Below are positions 7,719 to 13,686 of a DNA stretch of 51,890 nucleotides, in pieces. The stretch's first letter is position 1, and every line of letters starts with the position of its first letter. The translations under genes and the position numbers were made by a program. The stretch comes from Prochlorococcus sp. AG-424-E18 (lineage in GTDB: Bacteria > Cyanobacteriota > Cyanobacteriia > PCC-6307 > Cyanobiaceae). The stretch is from the NCBI GenBank assembly GCA_003210155.1, contig QCNC01000009.1, positions 1-51,890 of the forward strand, written 5' to 3'. The notes below the pieces were generated by a model. The model saw nothing but the letters and a program-made list of their open reading frames with translations, had not been told where the DNA came from and ran no database searches.

Positions 7719-7928
7719 ATGGAGAATAAAAAATGGGCTCCCTCCCAAAAAGAAAATTTAGGGGTAATAACAAGCGTGTATGAATTCATTAAAGAAGAAC
7801 TTTCAGAACTTCAAAAAGAAACTGGATGTCCCGATTCATTTATTTATGATTTCATTGGCAAAATTCAGAATGAATGGCATCCTGAATCTTGCCACTCCAT
7901 AGTTAGAAATAAAAAAAGGAAAAATTAG
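7719..7928 (+). CDS. Small soluble helical protein (69 aa)
   Basis: The first ATG in frame is at 7719; a TTG 27 bp upstream overlaps the preceding gene and is less likely. The protein is helical (VYEFIKEELSELQKETG) and ends with IQNEWHPESC and a basic tail. Its general plan, a helix then an LI/IQNEW motif, resembles the 60-aa protein at 9670, so they may be distant relatives. Function unknown. Confidence 0.55.
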   Translation: MENKKWAPSQKENLGVITSVYEFIKEELSELQKETGCPDSFIYDFIGKIQNEWHPESCHSIVRNKKRKN

Positions 7929-7998
7929 AAAATATTAAATCTTCAACTCAAATTTATAAATCTTCTTTAATATGATTTGAATTTAAAAACATTAAAGC

Positions 7999-8085
7999 AT
8001 GATTATTAGAATACTAGGTATCGTACTTATCCTTGGTACGATTGCTTATTATGGTTTAGTTTTGACTGGGCAAAGCAACCTTTAG
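7999..8085 (+). CDS. Possible single-helix peptide (28 aa)
   Basis: The whole product is one hydrophobic helix (IIRILGIVLILGTIAYYGL) with a short polar end. It sits between two small genes on the same strand and starts 70 bp after the previous stop. Tiny helices like this are common in this region and in thylakoid complexes, but no known subunit is recognised. Confidence 0.4.
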   Translation: MIIRILGIVLILGTIAYYGLVLTGQSNL

Positions 8086-8109
8086 TTTTTTCAACTTTTA
8101 AAATTTCTC

Positions 8110-8322
8110 ATGAAATGGCCTCCTACTCTTTGTTGGACAGCACCAAAAACTATTAATGGTAATAGGCATTTTCAAGTTAAAGCTTATGGTGGTAAAAATG
8201 AAGATAGATGGGTTGATATTTTTCCTACCAAAAATAAAAAAGATATAAAAAGGATCCTATGGACAAAACTAAAATCAGAATGGACTTCTGGATGGTTAAG
8301 GCTCCCTAAAGATAAAGATTAA
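8110..8322 (+). CDS. Small Trp-rich protein, TIGR02450/DUF2389-like
   Basis: The 70-aa protein has six Trp residues in a pattern that matches the small Trp-rich family: an N-terminal CWTAP followed by a RHFQVKAYGG strand, a central RWVDIFPTKNK, and a C-terminal WTKLKSEWTSGWLRLP. The family is widespread in marine bacteria and its role is unknown. The assignment rests on the spacing of Trp and basic residues. Confidence 0.6.
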   Translation: MKWPPTLCWTAPKTINGNRHFQVKAYGGKNEDRWVDIFPTKNKKDIKRILWTKLKSEWTSGWLRLPKDKD

Positions 8323-8408
8323 TTTGTATATGTAAATAAATATTATTAACCAGAAAACTGTAAAAAATAATACCTAATACAAAAAAAATAAATTCTAAAA
8401 TTTTTAAA

Positions 8409-8594
8409 ATGATTTTTAATATGAAGCCAGAACCGAAGAAAAAACTCCCGAATAAAAAAGTTATAAGTTCAGCAAAATTTGAGGCTAAAGAACAATTCAC
8501 AAAATCTGCATTAGATAATTTAAAAACAGAAAATGAAAGGCTTGTTAATTCACTAAAAAAATCTGGGGAAATTAAAGAATCAAAAAGAAAATAG
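8409..8594 (+). CDS. Basic coiled-coil-like protein (61 aa)
   Basis: A very Lys-rich soluble protein with a helical middle (ALDNLKTENERLVNSLKK) that could form a coiled coil. A second ATG four codons in is an equally good start. Nothing identifies a family; a nucleic-acid or ribosome contact is conceivable from charge alone. Confidence 0.5.
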   Translation: MIFNMKPEPKKKLPNKKVISSAKFEAKEQFTKSALDNLKTENERLVNSLKKSGEIKESKRK

Positions 8595-8645
8595 AATTAC
8601 AGTATTAAAAAATTTTTATTATTATATTATTTTATGTATTGAGAA

Positions 8646-8765
8646 ATGATTGAAAAAATCTCTCTAGCAAATTCTCATTTACCTCAACTTATTGGGTTCG
8701 TACTCATGTCAATTGGTTATACATTAGGCAATAAATTTTACCTTCCTGAAATCAAACAAAAGTAA
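8646..8765 (+). CDS. Small membrane peptide (39 aa)
   Basis: An ATG frame with a central hydrophobic segment (LPQLIGFVLMSIGYTLG) and a basic end (EIKQK). It is the last small gene before the 350-bp gap in front of the hli gene. Function unknown. Confidence 0.45.
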   Translation: MIEKISLANSHLPQLIGFVLMSIGYTLGNKFYLPEIKQK

Positions 8766-9114
8766 TAATTTCTAGTTATTAAACATATTTAAATAAATGA
8801 TATTAAGTCTATATTCCTAGTAAAAATTAAATACATTATCTTATTTGGCGAAACAAAATTTTAAAGCTTTCTGCAATTCAATTAAAAAAGTCATAGGATA
8901 TAATTAACACATAAATGAAACACTTTTGTCTTTCAAAAGTATTAAATCGAAAGAAAAAGTAAGAATTCCTACTAATTTTTTTTAAATATGTTACATTCAT
9001 TAATAATTCAAGTTAGGTTTCCTCTGTTAATAAAGCAGAAATAAGGAAATGTTTGATACATACTAATGTCATTTACTCTTTGACTTACCAATTGATCACA
9101 TATTAAAAATAAAA
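8766..9114. other. Intergenic region upstream of the hli gene
   Basis: No gene is supported in this 349-bp stretch. It contains a TATAAT hexamer at 8899-8904 without a convincing -35 box, and a 7-bp hairpin (ACTTTTG/CAAAAGT) at 8922-8940. A TTGACT at 9080-9085 lies near the hli start, with a TATTAA at 9101-9106, but the 15-bp spacing is short. Hli genes are usually stress-regulated, so the promoter is likely here, although I cannot fix it. Confidence 0.4.
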
Positions 9115-9369
9115 ATGGATGCTCTTACTAGCTTTATAGTTGTTATCGTCGCAATTACTATTCAATTCTCTTTATACGCCATCAAAAGGGTGCAGGAACC
9201 TTTAGAACCAAATTATATGATAGATAAAAATTCGAAAAAAATAAAAAACTACATGGGTAAATTTTGGAAAAATGCCGAGATAACAAATGGAAGATTAGCT
9301 ATGATTGGTTTTTTAGCTTTGATAATAAACTACGGTTTTTTGGGATGGATAATACCTGGTTTTATTTAA
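9115..9369 (+). CDS. hli: High-light-inducible protein (Hli/Scp, one-helix LHC-like)
   Basis: The C-terminal half carries the hallmark one-helix chlorophyll-binding motif FWKNAEITNGRLAMIGFLAL, in which the Glu-Arg pair and Asn coordinate pigment. The 84-aa length and the extra N-terminal hydrophobic segment (residues 5-24) are longer than the shortest Hlips. Hlips sit in the thylakoid membrane and protect photosystems and chlorophyll biosynthesis under light stress. Multiple hli copies in genomic islands are typical of high-light Prochlorococcus. Confidence 0.9.
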   Translation: MDALTSFIVVIVAITIQFSLYAIKRVQEPLEPNYMIDKNSKKIKNYMGKFWKNAEITNGRLAMIGFLALIINYGFLGWIIPGFI

Positions 9370-9465
9370 AATATTAATACATTAAAGTCTGAAAGAAAAT
9401 AAATCTCTCGTTCAAAACAAACTCTCCTTTTAAAAAAAAAATTTTTATTATAAGTAAAAAAGCAA

Positions 9466-9663
9466 TTGAGTAATTCTGATTTTGATAAAAATGGATTAGA
9501 CAGCTATGGAATACATTGGCTCCAATATGCTGCTTTTGCTGTCTCTGGTTTTGCTATATTTACAACCTGGGCATTTTTTTATGATGAAAGATTCCACCAC
9601 TTTGTAATGAATATTTTTAGATTAATTAACTGCAGCGGGTTCAACTGTAATGGAGCATTTTAA
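9466..9663 (+). CDS. Small membrane protein (65 aa), TTG start
   Basis: The frame starts with TTG. The order is a polar N-terminus, one membrane helix (YAAFAVSGFAIFTTWAFFY), then a His-rich DERFHHFVMN segment and a Cys pair (INCSGFNCNG) that could bind metal or form a disulfide. It follows the hli gene by about 100 bp on the same strand. Function unknown. Confidence 0.6.
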   Translation: MSNSDFDKNGLDSYGIHWLQYAAFAVSGFAIFTTWAFFYDERFHHFVMNIFRLINCSGFNCNGAF

Positions 9664-9669
9664 AATTCA

Positions 9670-9852
9670 ATGGCTAATCCAGATCAAAAAACAATACTAA
9701 TTGATAGTGCTTATGAGGAAATTAAAAATATTTGTATAAATCTTCAAAAAGATACTGATGCTTCGAATTTAGAAGTTAAAAGTTTACTAAAACTAATTAT
9801 GAATGAATGGGAAAAAAAGGAAGAGCAAAAAAATGGTTTTGGATTCAGGTGA
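9670..9852 (+). CDS. Small soluble helical protein (60 aa)
   Basis: A soluble, helical, mildly acidic protein (YEEIKNICINLQKDTDASN) with a LIMNEWEKKEEQ segment. It starts 6 bp after the previous stop, so it is probably co-transcribed with the TTG-start gene and perhaps hli. It resembles the 69-aa protein at 7719 in layout. Confidence 0.55.
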   Translation: MANPDQKTILIDSAYEEIKNICINLQKDTDASNLEVKSLLKLIMNEWEKKEEQKNGFGFR

Positions 9853-9968
9853 AGTTAGCCAATATCTAGAGGAGACTTTGGCTTCAGATCATTTTAATAT
9901 GAACAGATTTTTTATTTTAAAAATTTAATATTTATAAATTCAGATTTTTTTAGAAAAAAATTAAAAAA

Positions 9969-9996
9969 GAATGAATCTCAAAAAGATGATTCATTC
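9969..9996 (+). terminator. Stem-loop, possible terminator
   Basis: A 9-bp perfect inverted repeat (GAATGAATC / GATTCATTC) around a 10-nt loop follows the hli-linked small genes. It lacks a clean U-tract, so it may be an RNA-stabilising stem rather than a true terminator. Confidence 0.4.
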
Positions 9997-10023
9997 CAAA
10001 TTTAGCATTAGTTTTATCTAGAT

Positions 10024-10095
10024 TTAAATTTTATAATCTAACTCCTCTGGTGGACTGTCAATCATTAGATCCCTCCCATACAACAAGTTAAACAT
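10024..10095 (-). CDS. Possible peptide (23 aa) ending in SPPEELDYKI
   Basis: An ATG frame of 23 codons with an unusually protein-like, polar C-terminus, SPPEELDYKI. A second in-frame ATG ten codons in has a good GGGAGGG site 6 nt upstream and would give a 13-aa peptide. It lies downstream of the leftward small gene at 10148. Function unknown and reality uncertain. Confidence 0.3.
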   Translation of the reverse strand: MFNLLYGRDLMIDSPPEELDYKI

Positions 10096-10147
10096 ACGCC
10101 TTATTTATGAAGAAAGTAAATCAGTAAAAATGCTGATTTATTATTTT

Positions 10148-10249
10148 CTAAAATGTTTGAATTAAAGTAGCCAATTCTGGTGCATCTAATAAAAGTGCAA
10201 AAAATGTAAGCACAACTAATAGAAATATAGAAAAGTAAAATTGAATCAT
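10148..10249 (-). CDS. Small single-helix membrane protein (33 aa)
   Basis: The product is a membrane helix (YFSIFLLVVLTFFALLL) followed by DAPELATLIQTF, giving a polar periplasmic or lumenal end. It is about 100 bp downstream of the Cys-rich gene at 10351 and on the same strand. Function unknown. Confidence 0.45.
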   Translation of the reverse strand: MIQFYFSIFLLVVLTFFALLLDAPELATLIQTF

Positions 10250-10350
10250 AATTTTCAAATTACTTAAAAAGATTTTTTTAAGTTGTATAAAATAATGCTT
10301 TGTTTACATAATTAAATATCTCTACCCAGAAAAGTTTAATTGGATAATGA

Positions 10351-10584
10351 TTAAGATCCTTCAGGAGAAAATATAGTCCTATTTTTTTGCCAATACTCAC
10401 AACCTTTAAGTAAATGATCACCCTGTGGTATACGTTTTTCGTATCTTGGACATATCAAGACAGTAGCAAAAGTTTCTGTAGTGCTGTAGCGAAAGTGATT
10501 GCAAGTAATACAAATCTTTGTGCGTTTTCGTTTTAGGGTAGATTCTTTTAGATATTCCCATTTTGAAGGATTCACCTTAATCAT
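10351..10584 (-). CDS. Conserved Cys/His-rich small protein (77 aa)
   Basis: Residues CITCNHFRY, then CPRYEKRIPQGDHLLKGCEYW, supply four Cys plus His residues that probably bind zinc or another metal. The IPQGDHL...C..W pattern recalls a conserved cyanobacterial hypothetical family. The gene starts just after the stop of the DUF1651 gene upstream, which implies one transcript from the promoter at 10901-10929. Confidence 0.65.
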   Translation of the reverse strand: MIKVNPSKWEYLKESTLKRKRTKICITCNHFRYSTTETFATVLICPRYEKRIPQGDHLLKGCEYWQKNRTIFSPEGS

Positions 10585-10586
10585 GA

Positions 10587-10877
10587 TTAGTGGAATCTGC
10601 TAGTAACAATTTCCCAACCTCCTGAAACTAATTCATCCCATGTTTCGCAAGCACACTCAATAGAATATAGTCTTGAATTTTTGAGTTGGGCAGGTTCACC
10701 TAATTCATTTGCATAGAAAAGGTGAGTATAAACTTTTAAATTATTAGTTAGAGATTTCTTATAACTCTCAAAAAGAATTAATAAACCACTTTTTTTGTTA
10801 AACAACCAGCCAGTTGGGGTGTTAATAAGGCTGCCACTATAAAAATTAGTCCGAACATTAGCAACTCCTGATGTCAT
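10587..10877 (-). CDS. DUF1651 family protein, copy 1
   Basis: A 96-aa member of DUF1651, a family confined to marine picocyanobacteria. It has the ordered motifs WTNF/RTNF, GWLFNKKSGLLILF, THLFYANELGEP and WDELVSGGWE. It aligns along its length with the copy at 13023-13322, and the two share promoter sequence. A consensus-like sigma-70 promoter lies directly upstream. Function unknown. Confidence 0.8.
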   Translation of the reverse strand: MTSGVANVRTNFYSGSLINTPTGWLFNKKSGLLILFESYKKSLTNNLKVYTHLFYANELGEPAQLKNSRLYSIECACETWDELVSGGWEIVTSRFH

Positions 10878-10900
10878 TTAGATAATACAGTTGTACTATT

Positions 10901-10929
10901 AATATAAATGTACTACTCCTAGGTGTCAA
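10901..10929 (-). promoter_or_regulatory. Sigma-70-type promoter of DUF1651 copy 1
   Basis: Read leftward, TTGACA (10929-10924) and TATATT (10906-10901) are separated by exactly 17 bp. The same arrangement and flanking bases recur upstream of the second DUF1651 gene, which supports function. Confidence 0.7.
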
Positions 10930-11069
10930 GTATTCATCCAAGAAATTATTTAAATACGAAAATTACTTCCGAGAAATAAACAGAAATAAACTTCTTATTT
11001 GGTAATAGTGTATACAAGTAATAACTTGAAAAGGAAAATAACATTGAAGAGTATATCCAAAAGAATGCA

Positions 11070-11300
11070 ATGTATCGAAATCCCTTCTATTTAGGATGGA
11101 ATAAAGGTTGGTCTTTTTTATTTTTTTTAGAGGGTGGTATTGCAAAAATTGAAGCAAAAGGTTTTGGTATATCTATTACAACAAAAGTTAAGAAAGGAGA
11201 ATCACCCCTAGAATCTGCGGATAGATTAGTCTGGAAAGAGCAAAGGATTAGAAAATCAAGATATTATTCCTGGGTTAAATCTATTAATGAAAAACAATAA
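11070..11300 (+). CDS. Hypothetical protein (76 aa)
   Basis: The protein starts MYRNPFYLGWNKGWSFLFFL, an aromatic segment that could sit on or in the membrane, and continues with a soluble basic part (SADRLVWKEQRIRKSRYYSW). The gene diverges from the DUF1651 gene. It precedes the ligase-like operon by 75 bp on the same strand. Family not recognised. Confidence 0.6.
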   Translation: MYRNPFYLGWNKGWSFLFFLEGGIAKIEAKGFGISITTKVKKGESPLESADRLVWKEQRIRKSRYYSWVKSINEKQ

Positions 11301-11374
11301 ATTAAGCAATTCTTCAATTACTAAAGTAATTTGTTGACAATCAATTTAAAATAGAAACTAATTATTTATTTTTC

Positions 11375-11632
11375 GTGTCCAATAAATTTTATACATGGTG
11401 GAAAAACCATAGAAAAGTTGTAACCTATGGAGCTTTTATCATCTTGTTTGGTTTTTATTTATCTCCTGTTATCAAAGAAGCAAAATACAAAAACCTATGT
11501 ATTAAGTACTCTACTAAAGGAGCTTTAACTAAATTTAATAAGGACGATATAGGAGAAACTTTACTAGAAGAAACAGGTTTGAATATTAATGAACTAGCAA
11601 AGATTGAGGGTTATAAGAATTGCATTAATTAA
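11375..11632 (+). CDS. Membrane-anchored protein (85 aa), first gene of ligase-like operon
   Basis: The GTG-start protein has a basic N-terminus (WWKNHRK), one membrane helix at about 17-33 (VTYGAFIILFGFYLSPV), and a soluble C-terminal domain of about 50 residues with two Cys (NLCIKY, YKNCIN). By the positive-inside rule the C-terminal domain is outside the cytoplasm. It lies 31 bp upstream of the next small membrane gene and leads to the ligase-like gene. Function unknown. Confidence 0.6.
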   Translation: MSNKFYTWWKNHRKVVTYGAFIILFGFYLSPVIKEAKYKNLCIKYSTKGALTKFNKDDIGETLLEETGLNINELAKIEGYKNCIN

Positions 11633-11663
11633 AAAGTTCGCAAAAATTACGCTGAGTTTTTAA

Positions 11664-11870
11664 ATGATTAAAGGTATGTTTAAATTTATTTTATTAATAT
11701 TATTATTTGGATTTATTTCAATAAGTCCAAAAACAAGATATTTGGTTGGCATAACTCTAAAAGAAATTTCTTCATTTCTTTTATGGACTGTTAAATATGA
11801 AGATAGAGAAAAATGGATTTTAGATAAACCAAGTTGGATACCTGAGCAAAAACTGAAGCCATCGTATTAA
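11664..11870 (+). CDS. Single-helix membrane protein (68 aa), directly before the ligase-like gene
   Basis: The N-terminal helix (FKFILLILLFGFISI) is followed by an amphipathic segment and a WILDKPSWIPEQ tail. The TAA stop is followed with no gap by the ATG of the ligase-like gene, so the two are almost certainly translated from one mRNA. Function unknown. Confidence 0.6.
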   Translation: MIKGMFKFILLILLFGFISISPKTRYLVGITLKEISSFLLWTVKYEDREKWILDKPSWIPEQKLKPSY

Positions 11871-12620
11871 ATGAAGACTTATTTAGAAGAACGAATTGAA
11901 TGGTATGACGATAATTATAGAAATGGTAATGCTTTAATCTCTGATAAGCAGTTCGACCAACTTGAAAAAAATTTATTAAGAACAAACCCAAATTGTGATT
12001 ACTTTAAAAAGAAAAATAAACTAGTTTTACCTTCATTAAAAAAGGATTCAATAGATAAATTTTTGAAAGGATTATTAGTTGATACCAGATTATTAATTGA
12101 ACCAAAAATTGATGGTTGTGCTGTTGCTTTGCAATATAGGGATGGAACCTTGGAGAAAGCAATTTCAAGAAAAGGGACAGACGTTACTAGTAAACTTATT
12201 AAAGTCCAAGACATTCCCAATAATCTCCCTTTACGAGGAGTTCTTCAAGTTAGAGGTGAATTATATGCACCCAACCAAAGTCCAAATATCTCCCAGAGAA
12301 TCGCTTCTGGATTTCTAAGAGCTAAAGAAGGAATTTCTGAAAGTCTTAGCTTCTGCGCATTTCAAATACTTAATTCAACACTTAACCAATATGAGTCCAA
12401 AAAAAGTCTTTCAAAGCTTAGCTTCACGATCCCTCAGGATATTTCATGCAACTTTACGAGCCAAGTTGAAGTATTTAGAAAACAATGGCTAGAAGGGAAG
12501 CTTTTTAGTAAATATCCAACAGATGGAATAGTAGTAAAAATAAATTCTAGAAAATTACAATTGATTAGAGAAAAATCAAATTTAGATTATCCTTATTGGC
12601 AAGTGGCAATAAAACGTTAA
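11871..12620 (+). CDS. Stand-alone NAD+-dependent DNA ligase adenylation core (LigA-like, truncated architecture)
   Basis: Residues 1-40 match LigA domain Ia (WYDDNYRNGNALISDKQFDQL), which binds NAD+. The nucleotidyltransferase core follows: motif I EPKIDG with adenylated Lys79, motif III VRGE with Glu130, motif IV DGIVVK at 218-223, and motif V ending in Lys248. The usual RGDGxxGEDVT loop is shortened to RKGTDVT. The protein stops at 249 aa, so the OB fold, zinc finger, HhH and BRCT domains of the roughly 670-aa LigA are absent. It may adenylate a substrate, but sealing nicked DNA alone is unlikely. It is packed between membrane-peptide genes, with stop/start contacts on both sides. Confidence 0.85.
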   Translation: MKTYLEERIEWYDDNYRNGNALISDKQFDQLEKNLLRTNPNCDYFKKKNKLVLPSLKKDSIDKFLKGLLVDTRLLIEPKIDGCAVALQYRDGTLEKAISRKGTDVTSKLIKVQDIPNNLPLRGVLQVRGELYAPNQSPNISQRIASGFLRAKEGISESLSFCAFQILNSTLNQYESKKSLSKLSFTIPQDISCNFTSQVEVFRKQWLEGKLFSKYPTDGIVVKINSRKLQLIREKSNLDYPYWQVAIKR

Positions 12621-12733
12621 TGGAATTAATACACCAGATTTTTCCTACTTGGCATATTTACTTGGATATGTTTTTGGTTGGCTTTGCAACTTACGGTTTT
12701 CTGAGAATTAAGAAAAAAATAAAAACTAAATAA
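12620..12733 (+). CDS. Membrane peptide (37 aa) overlapping the ligase-like gene
   Basis: The ATG shares one base with the ligase-like stop codon. The product has a helix (IYLDMFLVGFATYGFL) and a Lys-rich cytoplasmic end (RIKKKIKTK). The overlap implies coupled translation and a shared role. Function unknown. Confidence 0.5.
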   Translation: MELIHQIFPTWHIYLDMFLVGFATYGFLRIKKKIKTK

Positions 12734-12743
12734 AGTTTTTAAA

Positions 12744-12896
12744 TCATCCGTGGTCCTTAAGCATGGATTTAAGTTGTTCGGTATCTAATTGTTCAAGATA
12801 ATTTCTCATTGCCAACCAAGATCTTCTGCTTTCTAACTTTCCACTTTGGTTAAATAAATTTGCGGAAACTTGATCTATCAATTCTTTATGAGTCAT
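12744..12896 (-). CDS. Small soluble protein (50 aa), third gene of DUF1651 cassette
   Basis: A helical protein starting MTHKELIDQVSANLFNQSG, with a RRSWLAMRNYLEQLD middle. The ATG chosen lies inside the end of the preceding frame (11-bp overlap); longer starts further upstream are possible but would overlap more. It converges on the ligase-like operon. Function unknown. Confidence 0.6.
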   Translation of the reverse strand: MTHKELIDQVSANLFNQSGKLESRRSWLAMRNYLEQLDTEQLKSMLKDHG

Positions 12897-13026
12897 ATTT
12901 ATATTCTTCATCAAGTTCAATGACCACACCATTAAAAAATTCTGCTAATAATTTTGAAGGGTCTTGCATAGATATCTTTCTATCTACTTTTGATAATTTC
13001 TTTTTGATTGGGTTTAAGTTAGTCAT
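12886..13026 (-). CDS. Small charged protein (46 aa), second gene of DUF1651 cassette
   Basis: Starts MTNLNPIKKKLSKVDRK and ends with an acidic FFNGVVIELDEEY segment. Its ATG overlaps the TGA of DUF1651 copy 2 (ATGA), and its own end overlaps the next gene by 11 bp. The overlaps mark a tightly coupled three-gene cassette. Confidence 0.55.
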   Translation of the reverse strand: MTNLNPIKKKLSKVDRKISMQDPSKLLAEFFNGVVIELDEEYKYDS

Positions 13027-13322
13027 ACAGATTCAGGTAATTCAAGTTCTTCAAAAGTCCAACCTTCTAATTGAAGGTCATGCCATTTATCCCAAGCATT
13101 ATCCAAATACATTTGAGTGGATGATTTAATTGCCATAGGCTCACCAAGATCATTTGCATAATATGTATGAGCAAAAATTCTCATACTATTTCTTGGAGAT
13201 TTTTTATTCCTTATAAATAAAATTAATCTGCTGCGGTCTGGGCTAAGCAACCAACCACTTGGGGACTCATTACGATAACCGTAAGAAAAATTAGTCCAAA
13301 CGTTAGCTCCTCCTAAAGTCAT
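13023..13322 (-). CDS. DUF1651 family protein, copy 2
   Basis: A 99-aa paralogue of the protein at 10587-10877, with the same ordered motifs: ANVWTNF, GWLLSPDRSRLILF, AHTYYANDLGEP and WDKWHDLQLEGWTF. The coding starts and the promoter regions of the two copies can be aligned, so a duplication that carried its promoter is likely. The downstream genes differ between the copies. Function unknown. Confidence 0.8.
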   Translation of the reverse strand: MTLGGANVWTNFSYGYRNESPSGWLLSPDRSRLILFIRNKKSPRNSMRIFAHTYYANDLGEPMAIKSSTQMYLDNAWDKWHDLQLEGWTFEELELPESV

Positions 13323-13347
13323 TACTTAGTGATACATGTGTACTACT

Positions 13348-13377
13348 AATATAAATACATTAGAAATGGATCGTCAA
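13348..13377 (-). promoter_or_regulatory. Sigma-70-type promoter of DUF1651 copy 2
   Basis: Read leftward, TTGACG (13377-13372) and TATATT (13353-13348) are 18 bp apart. The flanks AATACTTGAC and TTTATATTAGTAGTACA are nearly the same as those upstream of copy 1. Confidence 0.65.
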
Positions 13378-13487
13378 GTATTTTGGCAAATAAATTATTT
13401 ATACTGATAGAGAACAAAAACAGCTCAGTTATTCCAAAAAAATAAAATACCCACCAAAAGCCTGTTTTAACAAACATTTTGATAGGT

Positions 13488-13664
13488 AACACCGGATCCC
13501 CGTCAGTTCTCTGCTGCATCGACCTGGAAATGCCAGAAGAGGATTCAAAGTGGGCTTTCGTTTCCGATTACAAGATCGGTTTACTACCGCATCACGACAG
13601 TCTCCTCATGTCGAAAGAGAGTCAGATCAGAGCACATAAAGAAGAACTTAACCAAAGATCCAGT
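13488..13664 (+). ncRNA. ssrS: Probable 6S RNA
   Basis: A GC-richer island beside purK, where the cyanobacterial 6S gene (ssaA) is known to lie. It can fold as a long rod. The closing stem GGATC/GATCC is at 13494-13498 and 13657-13661. AGTTC pairs with GAACT (13505 with 13648), TCGAC with GTCGA (13519 with 13614) and GAGGA with TCCTC (13539 with 13607). The tip is CCGAT/ATCGG near 13564-13579. Open bubbles interrupt the stems, as expected for a mimic of an open promoter. The strand is uncertain. The plus strand is preferred because CAGTTCTCTG resembles the 5' bubble of E. coli 6S. A frame that crosses this region is rejected as coding. Confidence 0.6.
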
Positions 13665-13686
13665 AATTTAACTCTAACTTATTTTT

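Noticed and set aside
9833..9928. A 31-codon frame overlapping the end of the 60-aa gene at 9670
   Set aside because: It has no ribosome site, a weak composition and a 20-bp overlap with a better frame. I could not support it.
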